Part shown: piece after piece, positions 32,178 to 43,149 of the stretch | Layout: the number at the start of each line of letters is the position of its first letter | Numbering within the stretch: the stretch's first letter is position 1 | Source of the DNA: Mesorhabditis belari | Lineage: Eukaryota > Nematoda > Chromadorea > Rhabditida > Rhabditidae | Length of the DNA: 64,000 nucleotides | Assembly: GCA_958450365.1 (NCBI GenBank) | Contig: CAUEEP010000171.1 | Span: 62,001-126,000 of the forward strand | Direction of reading: 5' to 3' | Notes under the pieces: model-generated | Seen by the model: the letters and a program-made list of their open reading frames with translations, nothing else | Told to the model about the DNA's origin: nothing | The model's database searches: none | Position numbers and translations under genes: made by a program

Positions 32178-35100
32178 ATGAGATTCCACCATTTAATCGC
32201 TTTTCTTGTCTTCTTTGCCTTATTCAGTCCGAATACGAGTAAACAATCGCGTGGAATTGTTGCAACAACAAGTCGAGTAAGTATAGCGTAAGAATTTGTC
32301 ATGTAAAAGTTGAGTTTTAACAAGTTTTGGGTTATGTCAATTGAATCCTTTACTTGGCTCTTTTATAAGAACTTGAAGGGGTACTAGTAAAAGCAGATTT
32401 TAGCAAGTTCGATAGAGCACTGAATAAAGTACTGACAATAAGGTCTCACAAGGGAAAGATATCATTGCCAGTTGACGTAGAATTGTTGCAACAACAAGTC
32501 GAGTAAGTAAAGCGTAAGACTTTGTCAAGTAAAGTTGAGTTTTAACAAGTTTTGGGTTATGTCAATTGAATCCTTTACTTGGCTCTTTTACAAGAACTTG
32601 AAGGGACACTAGTAAAGTACATTTTAACAAGTCCGATAGAGTACTGAGCAAAGTACTGAAAATAAAGCCTCATAGGGGAAAGACATCATTGCCAGTTGAC
32701 GTTGAGAATTGAATTTGAACGTCAGGCCTGTGACGAGTCACCAAAAAGCTACCGCATTATAATAAGACACTAAAAATACCGTACCCTAAACAATGTCGCG
32801 TATAAAAAGGACTCCTTCTTTCCTATTTAGTCAGAATTTTCTCTCTTTTGTCTTGTGAAAGTTGTCTTCTTTTTTTCGAGATACTTTCACAATTTTCATC
32901 AAAGTGATTCATTTTTCTCTCTGGGTTAGTGCAAATGGTTGTCGATTGGCTTCTGATCAACAATAAACATTTTTGCAAGCTCCTTGCAAACATCGCGCAA
33001 GTACACCTCCTTGTTACAGGGTTTGTGCTCGAAGTTCAAAACGCGTATTATTCAAAACGCGTATTTTCCTCAACGTAATAGTAGCCTAATCTGTTTTCCC
33101 AACGGAAATTTGTTAGAATAATTCAAAAAGGCGTTTTATTGTAAAATGTAAAAGAATTCTTGAGAGCACCTGTGAATGAAGTAGATCATTTCATTGCCAT
33201 TTTGAGTGGCCTTATCACTATTCTCTTTCAGACAGTTCCATGGGTTTTTGTGGATCGTTTCTGTTTCTTTATCGACCAGGGTACACTCACTTTCACTATC
33301 AAATACCCAAAGGTGGGTTTGACTTGGTAAAAGAAACAAATCACTTTTAGAAAATTGGCAATCAGAGCCTTATTCTCTACTTTGACACTCCAGAACAATG
33401 GGATTCGGTTTATCAAACGGGATTAACGGTGAATCAACAATTGTTACAGTTTCACTAAAATTTTTCAGTGTGAGCGGCGTGTCGCAGCAGCGGTGCCTTC
33501 AAACAATCAAATTGTGAGTTCGGACGTTTTCAAAAACGTATCAACTTTTAAATCTATCGTAAACTGGCTGGCTGGCTTTTTGCCCTTACAAACTGGCTGG
33601 CTTTTTGCCCTTACATTTCACATTTATAAAGATTTCAAAAATTCTATAGATTAGATGAAAGTTAGAACGAAAATTACGGTAATTTCAGAAAGTTGGCACC
33701 TTTCAGAAACTGCTTCAGGAAAACTATTGTAATCCGTCATCTTATTGCCTTATAATTGAAGACTAGACAAAATTAGAGACAGGATTACTGCAGTTTTCTA
33801 AGATGTTTTGAAAGAGCTTCAGAAAAAGCTAATGTTATCATTTCGTCATCTCTGTATCTGTCATAGAGCTTCTAAATCTTGACTTTAGCCATGTTCGGGT
33901 TTAAAAATAAAGCCGTCTATTTGCTAAACTAAATACTCAAAAGCCTGGGCTTCTTCACTTTTAATGTTTTAAACAAGTTTAGTATCACTTTATAAGGCAC
34001 ATTTGTTCTCACCCGTCGATCCCTTAATTCAACCTTTAATGGAATGTCATCCCCGAAGTATTTTTCGGCTAGACTACCGTAATCATTCAAACAGACAGAT
34101 CTATTTTCTTAGCTCTTCTCAAGTGCTTTTTCCTCTCCTATCCACATTATGCCAAAGCCTCAAGGGTTTTTAAAAAATTCTGATTTGATCATGAAGTTAG
34201 ATGGTTTCTGGCGTCATTTACTAAGCCATTCAGCTCACCAATCCAAGCAATAAACTTCAGACACATTTGATTCTCACCCGTCGATCCCCTAATTCAACCT
34301 TTAATGGAATGTCATCCCGAAGTCAAGCAAGGCCTCGAATGGACAATTTGTCCAAGGAACTCAAAGATTTCCAGTCGGTTTTAAAAGATCTGTATATTGT
34401 AAAGCAATTATTTCTAGATCTTCTCGTCCTCGTTGGTGGTACTTTGTCATCTCGAATTGTAAGCCGGCCAGTTGGCGGGGTTTATCCGTTTTTGCAGGTA
34501 CTCGCTAGCCTGTTATATGACAAAATTTTAAATATCCTTCTTCCAGAATACAAAATCGAGATGAAGAATGGAGACAGCACCTTCTTGAAGCATTTCTCGG
34601 CCGATGAATACTGTGAGTGAAATAAAGTAAACAATGTAAATCGTTAGATTAAGATGTTTTACCCGTCGATACTGGTTTTCTTCTGCTCCGAATTGATTCT
34701 TTACATCTTATCAATCTTTCTTGCACGTATGTTTAGTTATCTTTGTCAAAGACTAAGTCAGGAAATTGACTTGAAAATCTTGAATCTAGATCTTCTCGTC
34801 CTCGTTGGTGGTACTTTGTCATCCCGAATTGTAAGCCGGCCAGTTGGCGGGGTTTAGTTATCTTTGTCAAATTCTAAGTCAGGAAATTGACTTGAAAATC
34901 TTGACGAGCGCTGACGAGCGCAAGAATCAGTGCTTCTTCAATGCATGAAAAAAGTATTTTTAAAAAATTGTAAAAGACTTATGCATCAAGCTAATATAAA
35001 AGGTTAGTAGGCTAGGCTAGAAGGGTTATAAACAAGGCTATGTCTTGGTAAAAGGTTAAGGAAAGTTTTTAGAAAGTTTGTCTGTCAAACGTCTGTCAAA

Positions 35101-37796
35101 CAAAAATCCTGTTTTCAGGTGCTCTTAAAGCTTGCCATTTCCTGCATTCGACTTTCAAATTGTGTCGAGTCGCCATTCTCTTCGAGATCATCTCACTCTC
35201 GGTTCTTGTCTGGTCTTACTGTAAAGTGTTTTAAATGAAATTACCATATTTGGTATTTATCTTGAAAATCTCAGGTGGCTACGGTTGGCATGGAATCTGG
35301 ATATTGCACTCGAAGAATACAGGCTATTATGTTAGGTTAATTTTCAAGATTTCTACTGTTTCCACGTACCGTTTCAGAGGTGTTCAACAATCGCTTTTCC
35401 TCCTTTTTCTCCTACTCGTTGCCAAGGGATACACAATTACTGAGTAGGTATTTTTATCGGAGAAGCTTACATTTTGAAAAGCAAGTACCTAATTTATAGT
35501 ACTGGCCAATTAATTGGGATTCTGAGAAATGTTCGATAATGAGATGCTTTGAAAATTTTCAAAATCTAGAATTAAATGTGTAAGTTGTGATCTGTAGTGA
35601 AAAAGATCTCAAGGGAATTTGAAAGTAGCCCAATTTTATCTCTGTGTAAGTGCAAATAAATGAAATTGAGAAGAATTAGGATTAAAAAGCCTTAAAAAGC
35701 TCTACCCTGATCGACTTTGGCCTGGCTTGGACAAGTTAAAGGATACATTTATGATATCTTTACTCAGAAGATCAAACTATAGACTAATGTATAAATTTTG
35801 AATAGCAAAAGTGGTTCAGTCTGCTCACTAAAGTTAAAGAGGAAGCGAAGAAGATGTTTCTACTTTAATGAGCTTTTAAAATATTAGCTTATTATCAAGG
35901 TTAGTTTACTGCCGGGGATGAAGCGATGAAAATCGGCTTACTTACGATGAAAAGGGATGCTTTTAGATTTACACCTCGGTTTTTGGCCAAGACCTAGCAC
36001 ATCTTTGTTCACTTTTTTTGCGCTGATTTCAATGGTGTATGTCGTTTGGGGGTGACGGTGCTAAAATTTCGAGATATTTTGCTTCAAATTTTACGTCAAA
36101 ATTGAGTATCCACGAAACCGCACACCCACGAGTCATCAGGGTTCTACAGAGGTTTGTAAACATGAGCTCGTAGCCTAGTGGATAGTGTGGCAAGCTGTGG
36201 ACACCCACGAGTCATAAAGGGTTCTACAGCTTGTCACACTATTCACTAGGCTACGAGCCTCATGTTTACAAACCTCTGTAGAACTTTTATGACTCGTGGG
36301 TGTGCGGTTTCGTGGATACTCAATTTTGACGTAAACTTTCAAGCAAAATATCTCAAAATTTTAGCACAGTCATCCCCAAACGACATACACCATTGAAATC
36401 AGCGCAAAAAGTGAACAAAGATGTGCTAGGTCTTGACCAAAAAATGAAATGTAAATCCAAAGTATCCCTAGTTAGGCCAAATCGATACTCATAACGATCG
36501 TTGAGATGTGCACAAATACATCTAAAACAAATCGATCGTGTCGATATCGATATCTTATCTCAAAAATACTTCTACTTAACCCCTTCGGGAGTAAGGGAAA
36601 TCAAGTGGGTTGTGATGTAATGGTTAGCACAGTTGCTCGGTTAGCGAAAGGTGGCAGGTTTGAGTCCCGCCAGGCCGGAGTTTTATTTCCCCTAGTTCCA
36701 ACTCCCTAATTATTCAACAGTACTCAAAAGAAAGAAATTTAAAAGCTATGCTGATATCACTGACCTTTCAGTGCTCGTCTCTCATCAGATCCCCTTTTGT
36801 AAATTCTTCGCTCTATCAATTATCCATGGATTTCTCTACATTGGAATGTTTTCCTATGCTGGTGTAAGCTGATTTTCAAGCTCCAGAACCAAATTCTTTC
36901 AGAGCTTCGATAATGCCAGAGTTAGACACGTTTTCAGTCTCCATTTGGCTATGGGGTGGCTGTTACAAAGGTAAGAAAATCTTGAAAATCTTTGTTTCAT
37001 TCAGCTGATCACCTAGGTTTACTTTCTTATTTCCGCGCGAGATTCTGCAAAGAAATATCCAGAAAAACGCTCATTCTATATTGCTTTTGGGGGCGATTCT
37101 GATGACACCTTGGTGATTAAAAATCGAAAGATATTCAGTTTAAAAACGCTTGTTTAGGTTTTTAGCAAACATTCTCACCGTGATGCTCACCCGCGGGATA
37201 TTTTGGGATATTGTGGAAGAAGAAGTGGTGAATGCATTCGAGTGTTTCACGGCTTTCTATGGTTTTCTCGTCTTTATGGTTTGTCTTGTTATTGAAGAGT
37301 CTGAATCTGGTTTAATTTAACGTTAAGCTTTTTAAAAATCAGCAATTCTACTCGTTTTGCTCTTTTTGCGAACCTGTTAATCTTTTTGAAAACCAACTGC
37401 AGCTTGAAACTTCGTGTGTTTCAGCTTGTCACTTTACCGTGGTCAAGCAATCGCTTCTTCCCTTTTCATATTAAAACAAAGGAAAAGAAAATGGTGGAAG
37501 ATGGTGAAGAAGATCAGGAAGAGGTAATAATAGAATAAAGAAGCCATGTGAATTTTTGGCTTTGACCGATCAAAAACCAAGAAAGAGACAAAGTTTTTAC
37601 TTTTTTTTTGGAACATTTCTAACTATAAGTGAAACTTTAAAACTGTCAAAGTTAGATAAAAGTTAGATAAAAGGTAACATGGAATTTGCAAATGACAAGT
37701 TTTTAGAAATCCGAAAAGAAAACCCCACCACCGAGCATTTCATTCGAGACCTTGCTCCCCGAAATGTTGGGAATCGAGGTAAAGGAAAAGAAATGA
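32178..37796 (+). CDS. TMEM145/GPR180-family seven-helix membrane protein
   Basis: A GOLD-like extracellular domain plus a seven-helix core of the GPR180/TMEM145 type. The exon at 32178 gives a signal peptide (MRFHHLIAFLVFFALF). The next exons give SLILYFDTPEQWDSVYQT and CERRVAAAVPSNNQI, then WTICPRN and RPRWWYFVISNCKPASWRGL. The next exon joins in phase to EMKNGDSTFLKHFSADEY, the family hallmark HFSADE. Further exons supply helices: KACHFLHSTFKLC..., GYGWHGIW, VRGVQQSLFLLFLLLVAKGY, FFALSIIHGFLYIGMFSYAG, HVFSLHLAMGWLLQR, AKKYPEKRSFY, and VEEEVVNAFECF. The tail (NRFFPFHIKTKEKK...) ends at 37796. A frame change is needed near 36795 (CCCCTTTTG). Parts of several exons are locally duplicated. The function in nematodes is unclear. 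Confidence 0.75.
32257..32704 (+). repeat. Tandem duplication of a 224-bp exon/intron segment
   Basis: The first unit (32257-32480) covers the end of the signal-peptide exon (from 'aattgttgcaacaacaag') and its donor and intron. The second unit (32481-32704) repeats it with several changes. Only the first is attached to the ATG. Confidence 0.85.
33998..34315 (+). repeat. Duplicated exon fragment in the TMEM145-like gene
   Basis: 'ctcacccgtcgatccc' through 'ttaatggaatgtcatccc' occurs at about 33998-34070 and again at about 34260-34322. The second copy has an extra A that puts a TGA in the useful frame, so the working exon may be a mosaic of the two. Confidence 0.75.
34421..34904 (+). repeat. 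Duplicated WWY-exon fragment and adjacent intron
   Basis: The part of the exon encoding RPRWWYFVISNCKPASWRG (34417-34485) is repeated at 34790-34856. A 47-bp piece ('gttatctttgtcaaagacta...') at 34737 is repeated at 34856. The second copies have no flanking splice signals and look like debris. Confidence 0.8.
35965..36460. repeat. Near-perfect long palindrome with a tRNA-like centre
   Basis: Arms of about 240 bp ('caatggtgtatgtcgtttgg' and its complement at the outside) meet near 36210. The centre has GCTCGTAGCCTAGTGGATAG, which fits a polymerase III A-box, on both strands. It lies in an intron of the TMEM145-like gene. Confidence 0.85.
36611..36683 (+). tRNA. tRNA-like sequence, probably a pseudogene
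   Basis: TGATGTAATGGTTAGCAC resembles a D-arm and A-box, and GGCAGGTTTGAGTCCCGCC resembles a T-arm with one mismatch. The anticodon arm is poorly paired and the acceptor does not close. It lies in an intron. Confidence 0.35.
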
Positions 37797-37799
37797 AAG

Positions 37800-38395
37800 A
37801 AAAATTGTGGTTAAAGGAACAAATTTTGCAAAAGATTTCTTTGTAATTTTGTGGAAACTTGATTTGAATATGTAGATTTAATTTGTTAAAAATAAAGTGA
37901 TCAAAAAATTTTCTTATCCTTTCCTAATCACTTTTCACTGCTATATCTTTTGTTTACGACTTTTTAACACTCCAAAAAAACGATCAAAATGGACTGATTT
38001 ACATAAAATCTCAAAAAAGACACATAAAATTGTCGTGAATTAATCGGACGAGGCAGAATCGATCGTGTATTTGTGAGATGACATTGAAGAATGGAACAAA
38101 GGCAAGTTTTTTTTTGGAAAAACAGAAAGTAGACTGAAAATCTGTTTTTAGCTCCAACAGAAAGCTGCAATTGTGGTCGATGACAAGAACAAGAAAGTCT
38201 GATTTCGATTGGCAAAGTGGATTCAAATCTACTGCTAGAATACCGTTCAAGCTACACGGTAAACCTAATAAAAGAATTTGTTAAAAGTCGTTTAGCTTAT
38301 TGTTCTTTCTCTTTTTTTGTTCTAAGCAACTTTCAAACACTTTTAACTTTGTTTTCTAAACACACAAAAGATTGATTTCTATTTTTATAGACACA
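37800..38395. other. Intergenic, no gene seen
   Basis: A/T-rich. Minus-strand frames at 37964-38250 overlap each other in different phases and show no motif. Confidence 0.35.
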
Positions 38396-39430
38396 ATGAT
38401 TTACATTGTAGAAAAACTGGTTGATCGATTGTTCATTAAGGGAATTTTTGGAGGTAAACTTTTACGAATCGATCTGGAAAGGTAGTAAGGTGGAAAATTT
38501 CGACAAAATTTTGCTAATCAGATTTTAGACTTTTACAACAAATGACAGCTTCAATGTACTTGTAAAGTTGGCTAGAATCATCATCTAAAACTAGTTGAAT
38601 TCAAGTTTAGCATTATCTTCTGAATGTTTTTACCAAATTGAATATTTTAATCAAGAAAAACCTTGCACTACTTATGCTGAGCGTCCTGGGTAGATCCAAC
38701 AACGATAGCAAAGTGAATAAAACTAATGACTCAGTAAAGTAGAGACTATTGGCAAGTGAAAACCTTGAAATTCATCCAGTCTCGTGGTGTAGTGGTTATC
38801 ACATCTGTCTAACACACAGAAGGTCGGCGGTTCGATCCCGACCGAGATCATTTTCCCTTTTGCTTTCTTTAATCTCAAAAAAACTTCAACTTCTATCGGA
38901 TTGATTTTATTTTTATACACACAATAGCAGAGAAGCTCTATTGGTTCACATAGTAGAGAAGCTTCTATTGGTCGATCGATGGTTCATTACGGGGCGGACT
39001 TTTGACGATAAACTGCTTCGAGTGAGTCTGAAATGGTTACTGCAACTTAGACTTGGCTTAAACGAGCGCTTAACGAGATCGAGAGCTAAATTTGTTATTT
39101 TTTTCATTGTTAAATTGTTCAAATCTATATTCGGAAATTTGTTTTCTGACTTTAACAAACAAAAATGAATTGAAAAAGCTCATAAAAAGTGACAAGTCTC
39201 AATTTTGGTCCATGTAAGTCTCAGTCTAAGATCTCGTTTGACCAAGTCTACTGTAACTGAAAAATTTTTTTTTACAAGATTATTTTAATCGAAAAGATTC
39301 TGAGGTTGGCTAAAATCATCATAAGTTTCCAGTTCAATTTGAGATTAGAAATTTCCCTTGAGTTAATTGAAGGCTTTAATCAAGCCAAACCTTGCACCAC
39401 TTATGCTAACGTTGGCTCGACTGTCCTGGG
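38380..39430 (+). repeat. Tandem duplication carrying two related short ORFs
   Basis: The segment at about 38380-38700 and the segment at about 38880-39430 are diverged copies. Each has a short ORF beginning M(I/V)(Y/H)IVEKL at 38396-38487 (MIYIVEKLVDRLFI...) and 38941-39168 (MVHIVEKLLLVDRWFI...). Each is followed by a similar 3' part ending 'accttgcac.acttatgct'. That last part is the 3' end of the Srh-like receptor in the right copy. The tRNA-Val lies between the copies. The ORFs match no known family. Confidence 0.6.
38778..38850 (+). tRNA. tRNA-Val (AAC)
   Basis: A full cloverleaf of 73 nt. The acceptor is AGTCTCG against CGAGATC (first pair mismatched, one G-U). The D-arm is TGTAGTGGTTATCAC. 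The anticodon stem TCTGT/ACAGA has loop CTAACAC (anticodon AAC). The T-arm is GTCGG-CGGTTCGATC-CCGAC and the discriminator is A. It contains good A- and B-boxes. It is the only tRNA in the window that looks intact apart from the first acceptor pair. Confidence 0.9.
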
Positions 39431-39984
39431 TAGGTCTTTAATTCCAAAGATGTGCCGCTTCACATAGGTACGGTACGGTTTCATGATCATAATTGAGACA
39501 ATGCAACTCATCGCCTAAATGAGTCAATGGAGACATTGGAAATGTTGACAAAAAGTGTTCAGTTGTTCAGCTTACGGGATAGATAATCAATCCAATGTAG
39601 ATGTAATGTTTGTAAACATTGACGCTAAAAGCGTGTGTTCGTTGATCGTAAAGCTGATGCCAGTGAGGATGACGGGGAGAATCATGACAAAACCGGGTAA
39701 ATGTTCTGGAAAAAGACAGACTTTAGTCTCGCGATACTTGAAAAAATAGAAAATTGCCGGCCGGTTTTAGTCTTTTATCACCTGTAGAGAGTAACATGTA
39801 GAAAATGGCGAGATGAGCCTTGTAGGTGCCTTTGGACATTAGAGATTGATGAGAGCGAAGACCGCGAAATAAGTTCAACGAAGCGACAACATTAACCACA
39901 TACATACCGAGTTAGACCGATAAGAACAACCTAAAGTCAAGTCAAGTTGTTAGTTGGTATGAAAGATTAGATCACTGGTGGATA

Positions 39985-40436
39985 GTTTGTATTCGGTTGA
40001 CAAATAAGTCTTTTCTTTCCTTTTCGTACTTCCGTTTACAATCAACGAATACACCAATTGTTTGTTTGTTTGTTGTTACAACCAAACGAACTATTGTTTG
40101 TTTCATTAGAAAGATTAATCATTTTTCTGCAAAATACATTAAAACGGGTTCAAAATTTCTCATTTTTGGAGTGTAAAAAGTCGGGTAAATAGCCAAATTT
40201 TCAGAGAAATTCATTCAGCCAATTTCTTTGTAGAAGCTTTTAGAGATTTTTTATACGCGAAAAGCACGTTTCCAGTCTTGAATTTGCTATAAAGTGAGTC
40301 CAAATTGGTTTAAACAGATGGGAAATTGAGCAATAAACACTTTTTATTTAAAGTAAACCATAGGTTAATTGGTGTATTTGTTGGTTTTAAACGGAAGTAC
40401 GAAAAGGAACAAACAGACTTATTTGCCAACCCTAAT
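39985..40436. repeat. Palindromic MITE related to the left window edge
   Basis: The ends 'ggttgacaaataagtct' and 'agacttatttgccaacc' are inverted. Inside, 'cgtacttccgttta' and its complement recur. It lies in an intron of the Srh-like gene. Confidence 0.8.
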
Positions 40437-40615
40437 ATAGCAAAACTTGTACTATTTTTGCGTCCCAAAATTCAAAATTAATTGGTCCTTTTCGACTAAA
40501 ACGGTTGCAGAAAACGCGAAATCAATTTTCTAAAAACTGCTAGAATAAAGATTGAAAACTCGAGAGAAGTTTACGGTGGTTTCAAAACTTGGCATGATTT
40601 AGAAATGCCTATGTC

Positions 40616-41123
40616 GTAGCCGATTATGAATGAAATTTTTTGGCAAATCTTTCTAGTAGAGCAACCCTTTAATGTATGATGGACAATATTATATCATCTC
40701 GTAGCGAATTCAATTCTGCGTCGATTGGTACCAAATTTGTGAGTTTAGGGTAAAATTGCCGGCGCTACAACGTTTCATTCAAAATCGGCGGGAACCCCCG
40801 TAGCCGATTATGAATTTCAGCCGATTATGAATGAGTGGGTCGGGACGCGTCCAACCATCAAGTATTTGGTATCATTCAACGCAGAATCATTGATAATTAT
40901 GTTAACTTTTTAAAATTAGAAAGATTTGATAAAAAGAAAAAAAATTAGAGCAAAAAACTATTTGTTCAAGAGGAAACTTTGAGGCCCCATAATTTTTTTC
41001 TTTTATCCAATCTTTCTAATTTTAAAAAATTAACATAATTATCAATGATTTGCGTTGAACGATACCAAATACTTGATGGCTGACGCTCTTAGACCCACTC
41101 ATTCATAATCGGCTACGACACAT
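40616..41123. repeat. Palindromic MITE family, full copy
   Basis: Bounded by 'gtcgtagccgattatgaat' and its complement. The inner palindrome (about 40850-41080) is centred near 40975. A partial copy is at 4240-4485. Confidence 0.85.
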
Positions 41124-42277
41124 AAATGTCGAGAGAAACACGCGCTAATCTTTCAAGACTACGGTAGGATTACGGTAGAAATTTTCAATCTATTATATCA
41201 TACCAGAATAAAAGTCATCCCCCATGTGGACGATGTATCCATGCACAACCAGACCGTATCACTTCGCTGAGCGTACGACGCAATGTATTGATAGTCATCA
41301 GTGAGCTTCATTCTCTCGAGAAACATCTGAAAAACCAGTTCAACACTACGGTAAACCATTGGAGAAGCTATTAACCCTAAAGCTACAAGTGAAGAGTTTA
41401 TTTATTCAGCAAATGTTGTCGCTAAACAAAGCCAAGCCTTTGAAATAGATTTTTTCGTAATTAAGTTCACAAACATTGGGATCCTCGAGTGCGAGATACA
41501 TTGGAAACGAGCATAGGACAAGCCATCACCAACTTGAAGCCCATTGTGATAGGAATACCTGAAAAAGCCCGCTAAAATTATTAAAATGTTTTTGTACCAA
41601 TATACGGTTTTGCACAGGATCTCACAATATCCTCTCGCCCGTTGATCACCATTGCCCGCATTCGGACACAATTGTTGATTGAGAAGAAATTGACATTCCG
41701 AAGAAAAAGCCAAGGCCCATCTAGAATTCGTCTTTGTGATTTGATTGATTTGAGTGACACGAACCGCTAAACGAGCTCCAAGTTCTCCAAAATAGGCAGC
41801 GAGGCCGAGAACAGCACCGGCTGGTGCTGGGAACAACGGGTCGACGACGAGAATCAAACCGATCAAGATCCCAAAGAGTTCTTCCATCAGCTAGACAACT
41901 GTTCTATTCAAATATTGACCAGAAAATCAGCTTTGTCAACACATAAACTCACCGCCAACTTCACTAAAAGCCACTTGAAATCTCTCATTTCTTTTGGCGA
42001 ATGACTCAAAATGATCCACATCCAAAAAGTGGAGAGAAGAGTGGAAATGGTGCAGAGGAAATGATAAAACCACCGAACAAGCGGATCGTCTAACATTGTT
42101 GATTTTGAAATTACGGAATTTTCGCAAGCGTTTTTCAATAATTGCATGTGATTCTCGAGACGTGCTCCCCGGTTTTCTCCGATTTTCAATGATCGCAGGT
42201 GTTTCCGTGGCAGGTGCTTTTACATAAAGAAGCAATAAACGTTCTGAAAATACAATCACACAATTGATTAGAAAATA

Positions 42278-42867
42278 CAGGGTGCGGCAAAAGTTTGAAG
42301 CCGCTTCTTAAGATAGTTAATGGTTTAAAAACTAGCTTAAAAAAGTTAAAAATTAATAACAAATTTTTTATTCGAATCATAACAACAAATAACTTATAAC
42401 AAATGCTCGAAATTTCCACCATCCGCTTCGATACACCTCTTTAAACGCTTTGGGAAGTTCCTCACGATGGTGGCGCACTCTTAAACAGTTATTTCATCCC
42501 AGGCTCTTTTCAGAGCAGATTTTAAAGCATCCACTGTTTGATACGTCTCCATCGAGATCTTGCCTTTCAAAATAGCCTTTCAAAATAGCCCAAACGGAGT
42601 AATTGCTTTGTTGACGGTGCTTTTTGGATATTTTGTGATTTTTACAATCTCGGGGCTATTTTTTTCCGCCTTGGTATAATCCGAGAATTACATCGCGTCG
42701 TTGTTTGGTGTTCATTCTTTCGTATTGTCTGCTGAAAAGAAAATTTTTGTAACAAATCACCTTAGATATACTTGAAAAAGGAAAAAAAGTATACGAGACA
42801 CAAAAAAAGCGTGAGCTAAATTTTCTGCAATGTTTTCATAGCGGCTCCGAACTTTTGCTGCACCCTG
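42278..42867 (-). mobile_element. Degenerate Tc1-like element, 590 bp
   Basis: TA borders and inverted ends 'cagggtgcggcaaaagtt' / 'aacttttgctgcaccctg'. On the minus strand the transposase start is readable (MNTKQRRDVILGLYQGGKK, then a stop), and a C-terminal piece (FPKRLKRCIEADGGNFEHL) lies near 42402-42470. The catalytic region between is deleted. Confidence 0.85.
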
Positions 42868-43149
42868 TACATGAAATTTGCAGGTTACTTTCAAAAAAAC
42901 TTAAACAGCTTTAAACTTTGACTACAACAACCCAAGGATTTCAGAGGTACTCTATTGAATGGATATTGTATTGTACTGTGTCGAAAATGTGCCCGGCATG
43001 ATCAACAAGCAACATGTACTTTTTCAGCGACACTTTCAATCCTTCAAGTATAGTGCTTTGAAAGCATCCAGGTGCTTTCAAAGTATTGAAACCAACGGTC
43101 GTTTAGTAAAGATTTAAAATACATAAAACAAAATGCTTAAAGAACACGA

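Larger units (their letters stand above)
39401..42096 (-). pseudogene. Srh-superfamily serpentine chemoreceptor, frame changes
   Basis: Exon 1 (about 41953-42096) starts MLDDPLVRWFYHFLC and ends with the diagnostic SPKEMRDFKWLL after TM1. The next (about 41570-41887) has LFGILIGLILVVDPLFPAPAG (TM2 and the P-x-P-x-x-x-x-P-A-G block). The exons at about 41400-41560 need frame changes (FKLVMACPMLVS, then MYLALEDPNVCEL). Exon 41206-41328 reads MFLERMKLTDDYQYIASYAQ. The exon near 39791-39905 has MSKGTYKAHLAIFYMLLS. The next has LPGFVMILPVILTGISF, then, in another frame, YIYIGLIIYP. The last exon gives MKPYRTYVKRHIF and a stop at 39401. Two palindromic repeats lie in an intron. The helix order is complete, so this is a recent pseudogene or a gene with indels. 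Confidence 0.65.
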
